NCBI RefSeq assembly: GCF_016860545.1
Contig: NZ_BNEB01000005.1
Span: 2,480,001-2,544,000, forward strand
Source: Streptomyces asoensis
Lineage (GTDB): Bacteria; Actinomycetota; Actinomycetes; Streptomycetales; Streptomycetaceae
DNA length: 64,000 bases
Direction of reading: 5' to 3'
The position numbers were made by a program, and so were the translations under genes. Every line of letters starts with the position of its first letter. The first letter of the stretch is position 1. This document shows positions 50,922 to 61,505 of the stretch, one piece after another. Below the pieces are notes generated by a model. That model worked only from the letters and a program-made list of their open reading frames with translations, made no database searches and was not told the DNA's origin.

Positions 50922-52010
50922 TCAGCCCAGTTCGTGCATCCAGCCGTGGCGGTCCTCCGCCGTACCGCGCTGGATGTCCAGCAGGGCCTGGCGCAGCCGC
51001 AGGGTGACCTCACCGGGCTCGCCGCCCGCCTGCCGCCACTCGCCGCCGGTGCGCTTGACCGTGCCGACGGGGGTGATCACGGCGGCGGTGCCGCAGGCGA
51101 ACACCTCCTTGAGCGTGCCGTTCTCGGAGTCGCGCTGCCACTGGTCGACGGAGACGCGGCCCTCCTCGGCCCGGTAGCCGAGGTCGCGGGCGACGGTGAG
51201 GAGGGAGTCACGGGTGACGCCCTCCAGGATGGAGCCCGTCAGCGACGGCGTGACGATCCTGTCCTCGTAGACGAAGTACAGGTTCATGCCGCCGAGCTCC
51301 TCGACCCACGTGCGCTCGACCGCGTCGAGGTAGCAGACCTGGGCGCAGCCCTGGGCGGCGGCCTCGGCCTGGGCGAGCAGCGAGGCGGCGTAGTTGCCGC
51401 CGGTCTTGGCATCGCCCATACCGCCGGGGACGGCGCGGACGTGATCCTCGGAGACCCAGATGGAGACGGGCTTGACGCCGCCCGGGAAGTAGGCGCCGGC
51501 CGGCGAGGCGATGACGAGGAACAGGTACTCGTTGGCCGGCTTCACGCCCAGGCCGACCTCGGTCGCGATCATGAAGGGGCGCAGGTAGAGGGACTCCTCG
51601 CCGCCGTGCGCGGGGACCCAGTCCTTGTCCTGGCCGACGAGCGCGTCGCACGCCTCGATGAACGTCTCGACCGGCAGCTCGGGCATGGCCAGCCGGCGGG
51701 CGGAGCGCTGGAAGCGCTTGGCGTTCTGGTCGGGACGGAAGGTGGCGACGGACCCGTCGGGCCGGCGGTAGGCCTTGAGGCCCTCGAAGATCTCCTGCGC
51801 GTAGTGCAGGACGTTGGTGGCGGGGTCGAGGGGGATCGGCGCGTACGGGACGAGCTGACCGTCGTGCCAGCCGCGGCCCTCGGTCCACTTGATGGTCACC
51901 ATGTGGTCGGTGAAGTGGCGGCCGAAGCCGGGGTTCGCCAGGATCGCCTGCCGCTCGGCGGCGGAGGTGGGGCTGGCGGAGGGCTTGAGCTCGATCGTGG
52001 GCGTCGTCAT
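50922..52010 (-). CDS. ilvE: Branched-chain amino acid aminotransferase
   Basis: 362 aa, fold-type IV PLP enzyme for the last step of Val, Leu and Ile synthesis and the first of their breakdown. Landmarks are LHYAQEIFEGLKAYR, the PLP lysine K202 in GDAKTGGNYAASLL, EELGGMNLYFVYEDRIVTP and FACGTAAVITPVG. ATG at 52008-52010. It is transcribed alone: a hairpin lies after it and 249 bp separate it from leuB upstream. Confidence 0.96.
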   Translation of the reverse strand: MTTPTIELKPSASPTSAAERQAILANPGFGRHFTDHMVTIKWTEGRGWHDGQLVPYAPIPLDPATNVLHYAQEIFEGLKAYRRPDGSVATFRPDQNAKRFQRSARRLAMPELPVETFIEACDALVGQDKDWVPAHGGEESLYLRPFMIATEVGLGVKPANEYLFLVIASPAGAYFPGGVKPVSIWVSEDHVRAVPGGMGDAKTGGNYAASLLAQAEAAAQGCAQVCYLDAVERTWVEELGGMNLYFVYEDRIVTPSLTGSILEGVTRDSLLTVARDLGYRAEEGRVSVDQWQRDSENGTLKEVFACGTAAVITPVGTVKRTGGEWRQAGGEPGEVTLRLRQALLDIQRGTAEDRHGWMHELG

Positions 52011-52202
52011 GAGTGGTTGTCCTTCACCGGTTGTGTAGTGACGGGCCGCGCTCACGTCCGTACGGCCAGTGGCCGATGGTAGGACGTCCGAGCATTCCCT
52101 CATACCGCGGCTCCTCGTCCGATTATCGCAAGGGGCGGACGACGGCCAAAACGGCGGGAATGCGACCCGGGGTCGATGGTGGCACCCGGCGGGGGACATG
52201 CG

Positions 52203-52237
52203 GAAGCCGCCGGGTGCGGATGCAACCCGGCGGCTTC
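52203..52237 (-). terminator. leuB terminator
   Basis: GAAGCCGCCGGGT (52203-52215) pairs with ACCCGGCGGCTTC (52225-52237), 13 bp, 9-nt loop, 23 nt beyond the leuB stop. Confidence 0.7.
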
Positions 52238-52259
52238 GAATGGTTTCGTGCGGCGCGGG

Positions 52260-53303
52260 TCAGCCTGCTACTCGTACGGAGAGCGCGTCGCCGATCTCGG
52301 AGGTGCTGCGGGCGGGCAGCGCGCCGCGCTCCGCGAGGTCGGCGGAGACGGCTTCCTCGATGCGGACCGCCTCCGCGTCGTAGCCGAGGTGGCGCAGGAG
52401 CAGGGCGACGGACAGGACCGTGGCGGTCGGGTCGGCCTTGCCCTGGCCGGCGATGTCCGGGGCCGAGCCGTGCACGGGCTCGAACATCGACGGGAACTCG
52501 CCGGACGGGTTGATGTTCCCGCTCGCGGCGACGCCGATGCCGCCGGAGACGGCCGCGGCGAGGTCGGTGATGATGTCGCCGAAGAGGTTGTCGGTGACGA
52601 TCACGTCGAAGCGGGCGGGGTCCGTGACCAGGTAGATCGTCGCGGCGTCCACGTGGATGTAGTCCGTGGTGACGTCGGGGAACTCCTCGGCCACCTTGTT
52701 GAAGACGTTCGTCCAGAGGTGGCCGGCGAAGGCCAGCACGTTGTTCTTGTGGACCAGCGTGAGCTTCTTGCGGGGGCGGGCCTGGGCCCGGGCGAAGGCG
52801 TCCCGGACCACGCGCTCGACACCGAAGGCCGTGTTCACGGAGACCTCGGTGGCGACCTCGTGCGGGGTGCCCTTGCGGATCGTGCCGCCGTTGCCGGTGT
52901 ACGGGCCCTCGGTACCCTCGCGGACCACGATGAAGTCGATCTCGGGCTGGCCGGCCAGCGGGGTGGCGACCCCCGGGAGGAGCTTCGAGGGACGCAGGTT
53001 GACGTGGTGGTCGAAGAGGAAGCGCAGCTTGAGCAGGAAGCCCCGCTCCAGGACGCCGGAGGGCACGCTCGGGTCGCCGATCGCGCCGAGCAGGATGGCG
53101 TCGTGCCGCCGGAGCGCCTCGACGTCGGCGTCGGTGAGGGTCTCACCGGTGGCGTGGTAGCGCCGGGCGCCGAAGTCGTACTCCTTGGTCTCCAGCTTCA
53201 CATCCTGCGGGAGGACGGCGGAGAGGATCTTGAGACCTTCGGCCACGACCTCCTGGCCGATGCCGTCACCGGGGATCACTGCGAGATTGAGGCTGCGAGA
53301 CAT
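52260..53303 (-). CDS. leuB: 3-isopropylmalate dehydrogenase
   Basis: 347 aa beta-decarboxylating dehydrogenase of leucine synthesis, also able to act on the citramalate-derived intermediate. VIPGDGIGQEVV at the start, substrate loop DHHVNLRPSKLLPG, catalytic Lys/Asp segments LVHKNNVL and VTDNLFGDIITDLAAAVSGG, and NAD site EPVHGSAPDIAGQGKADP are present. ATG at 53301-53303. A small conserved gene lies 160 nt upstream on the same strand. Confidence 0.96.
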   Translation of the reverse strand: MSRSLNLAVIPGDGIGQEVVAEGLKILSAVLPQDVKLETKEYDFGARRYHATGETLTDADVEALRRHDAILLGAIGDPSVPSGVLERGFLLKLRFLFDHHVNLRPSKLLPGVATPLAGQPEIDFIVVREGTEGPYTGNGGTIRKGTPHEVATEVSVNTAFGVERVVRDAFARAQARPRKKLTLVHKNNVLAFAGHLWTNVFNKVAEEFPDVTTDYIHVDAATIYLVTDPARFDVIVTDNLFGDIITDLAAAVSGGIGVAASGNINPSGEFPSMFEPVHGSAPDIAGQGKADPTATVLSVALLLRHLGYDAEAVRIEEAVSADLAERGALPARSTSEIGDALSVRVAG

Positions 53304-53463
53304 GCGGGAACCCTACTCCGCGTCCCATGGGATGACACAGACCGTCCGCCATACGGACAGTAGGTCGGGTGGTGCCGAGGTGCGGCGCGGGGCCCGAAGT
53401 CCCGTTCGGGGCCCGCGCCGCACCCCGGTCGGGTGCGGCTCCCGGACTGCGGGGCGGCTCGGC

Positions 53464-53595
53464 TCAGTGGCCGGTCTCGCCGCCGTTGTCACGGCGGTCG
53501 AGGGCGCGCTGGAGCGCCGCGGCGGCGTTCTTGCGGTCGGACTCGCTCGTACGGGAGGTGTGGCGGACGCGGCGGCGGACGGTCGTCTCGGCCAT
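53464..53595 (-). CDS. 43-aa basic small protein upstream of leuB
   Basis: 43 aa, starts MAETTVRRRVRHTSRTSESD at the ATG 53593-53595, with AAGGAG about 10 nt upstream. Arg-rich N-terminus, a short Ala/Leu helix (KNAAAALQRALDRRD) and a polar end. I recall similar small genes next to leuB in other Streptomyces, but the function is unknown. It contains no obvious run of leucine codons, so it does not look like a leader peptide for leuB. Confidence 0.62.
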   Translation of the reverse strand: MAETTVRRRVRHTSRTSESDRKNAAAALQRALDRRDNGGETGH

Positions 53596-53998
53596 GGGAG
53601 ATCGACTCCTTCGAGAACAGCACGGAGTGCGGAAAGGGTTACGAGACTCCCCCTTCGCCCACAGGGCCGGGGGCACCGCAAGGGCGGGGAGCGGGGCCGC
53701 AGGGGTTGCCTGCCGGGGGCCCGGCTCACGACCGCCATTCGCTTGGTCGAGCGAGACGTTCGGCTCCTACAAAACTAAGGGAGCAGCGCGCGCATGTCTC
53801 TACAGTTACTCGGACTTCCTACTATCTGAGACGGCACTCCGGGGCACCGGGCGCCGACCTGCGGTTTCACGGACATCGGCGACCCCGCGCGAGCACCCGG
53901 ACGGCCCCCTCCGCGACCACCCCCTCCCGGCGCACACCGATCACCTAACCCCTAAAAGCCACTTGACCGGTTAGTGCGCCGCGTGGTGCACTCGGGGC
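53596..53998. other. 403-bp intergenic region before the hydrolase gene
   Basis: No supported gene. The middle (53755-53850) is AT-rich and may hold promoters for both directions. A CTAACC / GGTTAG inverted pair (53945-53950 and 53969-53974) with TTGACC next to it lies 25 bp before the hydrolase ATG. Confidence 0.45.
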
Positions 53999-54895
53999 AT
54001 GACCCTCCACGACCACCACGAGGTCCACCGCCGGGTTCACCACCGCACCGCGACGGTCCGCGGCCACGAGATCGCCTACCGGGAGGCGGGCCCGGCCGAC
54101 GCGCCCGTCCTGCTGCTCCTGCACGGCTTCCCCAGCAGCTCGCACATGTTCCGCGACCTGATCCCCCTGCTCGCCGACCGCTACCGCGTCCTGGCCCCCG
54201 ACCACCTCGGCTTCGGCCGCTCGGCGGTGCCCGCCGGCTTCACCTGGACGTTCGAGGAACTCGCCGCGATCACCGCGGAGTTCACCGAGGTGCTGGGGCT
54301 GAAGAGGTTCGCGCTCTACATCCAGGACTACGGCTCCCCCATCGGACTGCGCCTCGCCCTCGCCCACCCCGACCGCGTCAGCGCGATCATCACCCAGAAC
54401 GGCAACGCCTACGAGGAGGGACTGGGCGCGCAGGCCTGGGCGCCGGTGCTGGCCCTGATCGCGCAGCGCACCCCCGCGACCGAGGCCCCGGTGCGGGAGA
54501 TCAGCAGCCCCGAGGGGATCAGGTGGCAGTACCTGCACGGGGTTCCGCCCGAGCAGCAGGACCTGGTCAGCCCCGACGCGTACGAGCACGACGCCGCCCT
54601 CATGGCCCGGCCCGGCCAGTCGGAGATCCAGCTCGACCTGATCTCCGACTACGGCTCCAACTTCGCCCTCTACCCGGCCTTCCAGGAGTACTTCCGCACC
54701 AGCCGGGTCCCGCTGCTCGCGGTCTGGGGCGCGGGCGACGAGATCTTCGTCCCGGCGGGCGCGCTCGCCTTCCGCCGGGACCTGCCCGAGGCGGAGGTGC
54801 ATCTGCTGCCCACCGGGCACTTCGCGCTGGAGACGCACGCGGGCCAGATCGCCGCGCTCGCACGGGACTTCCTCGGACGCCGTCTCACCGGCTGA
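53999..54895 (+). CDS. Alpha/beta hydrolase, haloalkane dehalogenase/epoxide hydrolase type
   Basis: 298 aa. LLLHGFPSSSHMF provides the oxyanion-hole HG. The nucleophile is Asp, D110 in YIQDYGSPIG, not Ser, which puts it with dehalogenases and epoxide hydrolases. The acid is probably Asp in WGAGDEIFVP and the base H274 in TGHFALETH. A lid domain spans about residues 135-215. The substrate is unknown. ATG at 53999. A 13-bp hairpin separates it from the convergent pruA. Confidence 0.9.
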   Translation: MTLHDHHEVHRRVHHRTATVRGHEIAYREAGPADAPVLLLLHGFPSSSHMFRDLIPLLADRYRVLAPDHLGFGRSAVPAGFTWTFEELAAITAEFTEVLGLKRFALYIQDYGSPIGLRLALAHPDRVSAIITQNGNAYEEGLGAQAWAPVLALIAQRTPATEAPVREISSPEGIRWQYLHGVPPEQQDLVSPDAYEHDAALMARPGQSEIQLDLISDYGSNFALYPAFQEYFRTSRVPLLAVWGAGDEIFVPAGALAFRRDLPEAEVHLLPTGHFALETHAGQIAALARDFLGRRLTG

Positions 54896-54950
54896 GCGCT
54901 CCCGCCCCGGCACCACCACCGCCGCCGCCCGGCGGAACCCGGACACACGG

Positions 54951-54981
54951 ACGGGCCGGGTCCGAAAAGGACCCGGCCCGT
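54951..54981. terminator. Bidirectional terminator, hydrolase / pruA
   Basis: ACGGGCCGGGTCC (54951-54963), loop GAAAA, GGACCCGGCCCGT (54969-54981), perfect 13-bp stem between convergent genes. Confidence 0.75.
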
Positions 54982-55005
54982 GCGCGCACCGTCCGCCGTG
55001 CGGTG

Positions 55006-56637
<1,632 letters not shown>

Positions 56638-56765
56638 GTCTTCCGTTACTCCTTCTGAGCGGGTGTTTCGAGCGGGGGGTGCGGGCTCGGCGCTTGGCGG
56701 TGGTCGGGGGGCGGGGGCCGCGGATCCGGCGGGCGGCGCGGGGGCCGCGTCGCCGGCGTCGTCGG

Positions 56766-57746
56766 TCAGCCCCGGGTGAGCATGGAGCGGACGAAGAACC
56801 GCAGGTTCGCCGGCTTCTCCGCGAGACGGCGCATGAAGTAGCCGTACCAGTCGGTGCCGTAGGCGGTGTAGACGCGCATGCGGTGCCCCTCGGCGGCCAG
56901 CCGCAGGTGCTCGTCGCCGCGGATGCCGTACAGCATCTGGAACTCGTACTCGTCGAGCTTGCGTCCGGCCTTGCGGGCCAGCTCCTGCGCGACGGAGATG
57001 AGGCGCGGGTCGTGGGAGCCGATCATCGGGTATCCCTCGCCCTCCATCAGGGTGCGCAGGATCCGGACGTACGCCTTGTCGATCTCGTGCTTCTGCTGGT
57101 ACGCGACCTCGGCGGGCTCCTTGTACGCGCCCTTCACCAGCCGGACCCGGCTGCCGCTCGCGGCGAGCCGGCGGGCGTCGGCCTCGGTGCGGAACAGGTA
57201 GGCCTGGATGACGCAGCCGGTCTGCGGGAAGTCCTTCCGCAGCTCCTCGTGGATCGCGAACATCGAGTCGAGGGTGGTGTGGTCCTCGGCGTCCAGGGTG
57301 ACGGTGGTGCCGATGGCGGCGGCGGCCTCGACGACCGGCCGGACGTTGGCCAGGGCGAGCTCGTGCCCGCCGCCGAATGCGGGGGCGGGCCCGGAGGGCC
57401 CTTCGATCGGGGCGGTGGTGGGCGACGGGAGGGCCTGGCCGAACATGGACAGCTTCACCGACATCTCGACCCGCTCGCCCAGACCGAGGTCGCGCAGCCG
57501 GTCGATCAGCGCCAGATAGGCGTCCCGGGCGGCGCGGGCCTGCTCAGGGGCGGTGATGTCCTCGCCGACGACGTCCATCGTCAGCTCCAGCCCCCTGGCG
57601 GTGAGCTGCTCGATGACGGGAACGATGTCGTCGACCGTCTCACCGGGGATGAAGCGGTCCACGACCTGCTTCGTCACCGGGGCCGCCGAGATCAGGCGTC
57701 GCATCCGGTCGCTGCGCGACGCGGCGAGAATCACGGGACCCAGCAC
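56766..57746 (-). CDS. Proline dehydrogenase
   Basis: 326 aa FAD-dependent PRODH barrel (PutB-type) that oxidises proline to pyrroline-5-carboxylate. SVKLSMFGQAL, TLDAEDHTTLDSMFAIHEEL, RLVKGAYKEPAEVAYQ and GSHDPRLISVAQELA are the expected FAD/substrate strands. Near the end YGTDWYGYFMRRLAEKPAN contains the substrate-pair region. The GTG at 57746 follows GTGGAGG with 6-nt spacing. A longer frame upstream overlaps the regulator promoter. It is divergent from the PucR-type regulator. Confidence 0.94.
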   Translation of the reverse strand: MLGPVILAASRSDRMRRLISAAPVTKQVVDRFIPGETVDDIVPVIEQLTARGLELTMDVVGEDITAPEQARAARDAYLALIDRLRDLGLGERVEMSVKLSMFGQALPSPTTAPIEGPSGPAPAFGGGHELALANVRPVVEAAAAIGTTVTLDAEDHTTLDSMFAIHEELRKDFPQTGCVIQAYLFRTEADARRLAASGSRVRLVKGAYKEPAEVAYQQKHEIDKAYVRILRTLMEGEGYPMIGSHDPRLISVAQELARKAGRKLDEYEFQMLYGIRGDEHLRLAAEGHRMRVYTAYGTDWYGYFMRRLAEKPANLRFFVRSMLTRG

Positions 57747-57910
57747 GGGGAACCTCCACATACCAACCCATACGAGGCCGATACCCGACGTCCGGGGAAC
57801 GGCACGGAGAACCACCGTGAAACCTAAGGATCCCTCCGATCGTGGGCCATCGACAGCTGTCACGCATCCGTGCCGCCGATCTCAGACATATGTATGAAGG
57901 GGCGGCGGGG

Positions 57911-59098
57911 ATGGGGGAGAATGCCGTGGTGACGGCCGACAACAAGGGTGACTACCAGGAGCTGGTCGACGAGATCTCCGAACTGCTCGGCGCCCCCGCC
58001 ACCCTGGAGAACCGCGACTTCGAGCTGATCGCCTTCGGCGTGTACGACAGCGAGGACGAGCTGGACGCGTCCGCGCTGGACCCGGTGCGCGCCCGCTCGA
58101 TCCTGACCCGCCGCTCCACACCCGCCGTGCGCACCTGGTTCGAGGGCTTCGGCATCACCCGCGCGAGCGGCCCGGTGCACATCCCGCCCACCCCGGAGGC
58201 CGGGGTGTTCCGGGGGCGCGTCTGCCTCCCGGTGCGCCACCGAGGCGTGGTCCTCGGTTACGTGTGGCTGCTGGACGACGACCCCGGCCCCACCCGTGCG
58301 CAGCTGGCCGCCGCGATGGAGGTGACCGTGCGGATCGGCGCCCTCCTCGCGGACGAGGCCCTGCACGGCGCCGACCTCACCCGGGAACTGCGGGCGGCGC
58401 TGACCGCGGTCTCCGCCTGGCAGGGCGAGAGCGCGGTGGCCGACCTGCGCACGGCGCTCGGGGCCCGTGCGGACGGACCGCACACGGTGGTGTGCGTGGC
58501 GCCCTGGCCGTCCGCGGACCCGGACGACGCCCCTTCGCTGCGCACCCTGCCGGGGGCGACGGCCCTGTGCACGGTGCCATGGACGGCGGCCGGGCCGTGC
58601 CTGGCGGTGCTGGTGCGGCTGCGTTCCGCGGACACCCTCACCCCGGCGACCTCCGCGGCGGCCCGGCTGCTGGAGCGGGCGCCCGGAGCGGCGGCCGGCG
58701 TGGCCGCCGGACGGGCCGGGCTGGAGGGGATCGGGGCGGCGTGGAAGGAGGCGTCGATGTCGGCGCGGGCCGCGCTCGCCGAGCCGCGCCTCGGCCCGGT
58801 CGCGCGGTGGGATTCCGTCGGCCCCTACCGTCTGCTGACCTCGCTGCCGCCCGCGGCCGCCGAGGACCCCTCCGTGCGGCCCCTGCTGGCGCCCGCCCAC
58901 CGGGAACTGGCGCGTACCGCCGAGGTGTACCTCGACCGCGCGGGCCAGGCCGGCCGCACGGCCGCCGAGCTGGGCGTGCACCGGCAGACCCTCTACTACC
59001 GGCTGTCACGGGTGGAGCAGCTGACGGGCCTGGACCTGGACGACGGCGAGGACCGGCTGCTGCTGCACATGGCGCTCAAGGCCGCCCGCCTGCCCTGA
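57911..59098 (+). CDS. PucR-type helix-turn-helix regulator, probable proline catabolism regulator
   Basis: 395 aa. A GGDEF-like/CdaR N-terminal and middle region precedes the C-terminal PucR helix-turn-helix (about residues 350-395: AGRTAAELGVHRQTLYYRLS, VEQLTGLDLDDGEDRLLLHM). Position and type match the PutR activator of proline use described in Streptomyces, so it probably activates the divergent proline dehydrogenase-pruA operon. I chose the ATG at 57911 because AAGGGG lies 8 nt upstream; an ATG at 57890 would add 7 residues. Confidence 0.88.
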   Translation: MGENAVVTADNKGDYQELVDEISELLGAPATLENRDFELIAFGVYDSEDELDASALDPVRARSILTRRSTPAVRTWFEGFGITRASGPVHIPPTPEAGVFRGRVCLPVRHRGVVLGYVWLLDDDPGPTRAQLAAAMEVTVRIGALLADEALHGADLTRELRAALTAVSAWQGESAVADLRTALGARADGPHTVVCVAPWPSADPDDAPSLRTLPGATALCTVPWTAAGPCLAVLVRLRSADTLTPATSAAARLLERAPGAAAGVAAGRAGLEGIGAAWKEASMSARAALAEPRLGPVARWDSVGPYRLLTSLPPAAAEDPSVRPLLAPAHRELARTAEVYLDRAGQAGRTAAELGVHRQTLYYRLSRVEQLTGLDLDDGEDRLLLHMALKAARLP

Positions 59099-59113
59099 CG
59101 GCACGGCGGGCGG

Positions 59114-59710
59114 TCAGTCGCGCGCCGCCCGCGCCCCCGCGATCACCCGCCGCAGCCCCTCGGTGAGCTGTGCCGCGTCGGTGGCCGAGTCGGGGTCGAA
59201 GAGCCACTGGACCATGAGCCCGTTGAGGAGGGTCTGGTAGAAGCGGCCCTCGGTGTCGACGGTCTCCCGGTCGAGCCGGTCCTCCGGGACGCCGTTGAAC
59301 ATGGGCACGATCCCCGACCGCCCCTGCTCCTGGGCCTCGGCGAGCAGCTTGCGCACCTCCTGGAGCCGGTCGGAGTAGATGATCACCTCCAGACTGAGCA
59401 TCCACACGGCCCGCGCCTCGGGCAGGGAGCGGATGACGTTCGCCCAGACCTCCTCGAAGCGCTCGAGCGTCCCGGGCTCCGACGAGGTCCCGCCGCCCGC
59501 CCCCCAGCCGGGGTCGAAGGAGTCGCCGAGACCCTCGATCAGGGAGACGTACGCCTGCACCAGCAGGGCGTCCTTGGACCCGTAGTGGTAGCCGATGGAC
59601 GCGAGGTTGGTTCCCGACTCCTTCACGATGTCGCGTGCGGTCGTGCGCACGAACCCCTTGTCCAGCAGGCAGCGCCTGGCGCCTTCCAGCAGATCTTCGC
59701 GGTGTCCCAT
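59114..59710 (-). CDS. TetR-family transcriptional regulator
   Basis: 198 aa. Helix-turn-helix at about residues 5-50 (LLEGARRCLLDKGFVRTTAR, DIVKESGTNLASIGYHYGSK), then a ligand domain with a Gly-rich insertion (FDPGWGAGGGTSSEPG). ATG at 59708-59710; an earlier in-frame start is possible but lies inside the repeat array. It is divergent from an MFS exporter with 97 bp between, the classical layout of a drug-responsive repressor. The five 13-bp repeats in between are the presumed binding region. Confidence 0.91.
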   Translation of the reverse strand: MGHREDLLEGARRCLLDKGFVRTTARDIVKESGTNLASIGYHYGSKDALLVQAYVSLIEGLGDSFDPGWGAGGGTSSEPGTLERFEEVWANVIRSLPEARAVWMLSLEVIIYSDRLQEVRKLLAEAQEQGRSGIVPMFNGVPEDRLDRETVDTEGRFYQTLLNGLMVQWLFDPDSATDAAQLTEGLRRVIAGARAARD

Positions 59711-59732
59711 GGCCGTCACCCTACTCCCGATC

Positions 59733-59797
59733 CATACAGCCGTCCTATACAAACGAATTATACAATCGTTCTAGACAACCGTTTAAGACGCCCGTAC
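59733..59797. promoter_or_regulatory. Five tandem 13-bp repeats in the tetR-MFS promoter
   Basis: Five adjacent 13-bp units start at 59733, 59746, 59759, 59772 and 59785: CATACAGCCGTCC, TATACAAACGAAT, TATACAATCGTTC, TAGACAACCGTTT, AAGACGCCCGTAC. Shared core A-x-ACA-x-x-CG. Between units 2 and 3 an AACGA/TCGTT dyad is also present. Probable TetR operator array. Confidence 0.52.
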
Positions 59798-59807
59798 AGT
59801 CCTCGGC

Positions 59808-61328
59808 ATGACGAACCCGACGAGCACCACCACACCCCCGGCGGTCCGCGCCGGCCGCCGTGAATGGACCGCCCTCGGCGTCCTGATGCTGCCGCTGCTG
59901 CTGGTCTCCATGGATGTCTCCGTCCTCTACTTCGCCATCCCGGCGATCAGCGCGGACCTGGCGCCGACCGGCACCCAGCAGCTGTGGATCTTCGACATCT
60001 ACGCGTTCGTCCTGGCGGGCCTGCTGATGACGATGGGCTCGCTCGGCGACCGCATCGGGCGCCGCCGGCTGCTGCTGATCGGCGCCGCCGCCTTCGGCGC
60101 CGCCTCGCTGATCGCGGCGTACGCCGACAGCGCCGGGACGCTCATCGCCGCCCGCGCGGTCCTCGGCATCGGCGGCGCGACCCTGATGCCCTCGACGATG
60201 GCCCTGATCCGCACGATGTTCACCGACCCCGGCCAGCGCGCGAAGGCGATCGGACTGTGGTCGGGCGTCATGACCGGCGGCATCGCCCTCGGCTCGGTGA
60301 TGAGCGGGGTCCTGGTCGAGTACTTCTGGTGGGGCTCGGTCTTCCTGGTCAACCTGCCCGCGATGGTCCTGCTGCTCGTCCTCGGCCCGGTCCTGCTCCC
60401 GGAGTCCCGCGACCCCGCCCCCGGCCGCTTCGACTGGCCGAGCGTCCCGCTGTCGATGGCCGCCGTGCTCCCCGTGATCTACGGCCTCAAGGAGATCGCC
60501 GCCGAGGGCTGGCACGCCGCCCATGTCGTCCCGGTCACGGTGGGCCTGCTCTTCGCCGCCCTCTTCGTGCACCGCCAGCGCACGGCCGCCGACCCGATGA
60601 TCTCCCCCGCCCTGTTCCGCCGTCCCGGCTTCGCCCCGGCGGTCGTCCTGAACCTCGTCTCCTCGTTCGGGATGCTGGGTTCGGCCTTCTTCACCACGCA
60701 GTACCTCCAGTCGGTCCTCGGCAGGAGCGCGCTGGAGGCGGCCCTGTGGGCGCTGCTCCCCTCGGTGCCGATCGGCCTGGCCGCGCCGCTGGCCACGTCG
60801 CTGGTGCAGAAGGGCGTCGACCGCGCCCACGTGGTGACCGCGGGCTTCGTGACCGGCGCGGCCGGCTACGGCCTGCTCGCCCTCGCCGGCACCGACTCGA
60901 TGTGGCTCGTGCTCACCGCCTGCGGGGTCCTCGCCTCGGGCATCGTCATGGTCCTCTCCCAGATGACGGACCTGGCGATGAGCGCGGCCCCGGTGGAGCG
61001 CGCCGGTTCGGCGTCCTCCCTGCTGGAGACGGGCGCCGAGTTCGGGGGCGCGCTGGGGATGGCCGTGCTCGGCTCCATCGGCACGGCGCTCTACCGCCAC
61101 GACATGCCGGACTCGGCCCCGGCTGAGGCCCGCGAGACCCTCGGCGGGGCCCTGGCGGTCGCCGGCCGGCTGCCCGGGCGCACGGGAGACGCCCTGGCCA
61201 CGGCGGCCCGCGAGGCCTTCACCCACGGGATGCAGGGCGCGGCGATCGCGGGAGCGGTGGTCCTCGCGGCCGCCGGGGTGGCGGCGACGGCAACCCTGCG
61301 ACGAAGCCGCGTCGACGACGCCGAGTGA
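59808..61328 (+). CDS. MFS drug:H+ antiporter (DHA2, 14-TM type)
   Basis: 506 aa with about 14 hydrophobic segments. Motif A is GSLGDRIGRRRLLLIG after TM2, motif B RAVLGIGGATLMPST, and motif C-like GGIALGSVMSGVLVEYF, so it belongs to the QacA/EmrB-like DHA2 branch. The first membrane segment contains an Asp (VSMDVSVLYFAIP) typical of cation/drug antiporters. ATG at 59808. The substrate is unknown; expression is probably controlled by the divergent TetR gene. A 17-bp hairpin follows the stop. Confidence 0.93.
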   Translation: MTNPTSTTTPPAVRAGRREWTALGVLMLPLLLVSMDVSVLYFAIPAISADLAPTGTQQLWIFDIYAFVLAGLLMTMGSLGDRIGRRRLLLIGAAAFGAASLIAAYADSAGTLIAARAVLGIGGATLMPSTMALIRTMFTDPGQRAKAIGLWSGVMTGGIALGSVMSGVLVEYFWWGSVFLVNLPAMVLLLVLGPVLLPESRDPAPGRFDWPSVPLSMAAVLPVIYGLKEIAAEGWHAAHVVPVTVGLLFAALFVHRQRTAADPMISPALFRRPGFAPAVVLNLVSSFGMLGSAFFTTQYLQSVLGRSALEAALWALLPSVPIGLAAPLATSLVQKGVDRAHVVTAGFVTGAAGYGLLALAGTDSMWLVLTACGVLASGIVMVLSQMTDLAMSAAPVERAGSASSLLETGAEFGGALGMAVLGSIGTALYRHDMPDSAPAEARETLGGALAVAGRLPGRTGDALATAAREAFTHGMQGAAIAGAVVLAAAGVAATATLRRSRVDDAE

Positions 61329-61344
61329 CGGCACGGACAAGAAA

Positions 61345-61382
61345 ACGCCGGACGGGCTGAGAAACCTCAGCCCGTCCGGCGT
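61345..61382 (+). terminator. MFS gene terminator
   Basis: Perfect 17-bp stem (61345-61361 and 61366-61382), loop AAAC, 16 nt after the stop. The arms contain the CAGCCCGTCCGGCGT core found again at 61421. Confidence 0.75.
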
Positions 61383-61418
61383 GCGTCTTCGAGCAACCGT
61401 CCGTGCACGTCCGTGCAT

Positions 61419-61491
61419 TTCAGCCCGTCCGGCGTTTGGGGACGAGGCCCTTTCGGGGCCGGAGCGGGGGCCCGGGGGCGGCAGCCCCCGG
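61419..61491. repeat. Interspersed Streptomyces-type repeat downstream of serA
   Basis: TTCAGCCCGTCCGGCGTTT (61419-61437) is followed by GGCCC/GGGCC-type and CCGGGGGC (61472-61479) / GCCCCCGG (61484-61491) stems. It resembles an intergenic unit that I recall as repeated in many Streptomyces genomes. It lies 15 nt beyond serA and may terminate its transcript. Confidence 0.55.
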
Positions 61492-61505
61492 ACGTGCGGC
61501 GAACC

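Noticed and set aside
52176..53363. Plus-strand frame opposite leuB
   Set aside because: Antisense shadow; LeuB motifs are complete on the minus strand.
53464..53595. Leader peptide controlling leuB
   Set aside because: Only one leucine among 43 codons, no attenuator hairpin between it and leuB, and a 160-nt gap.
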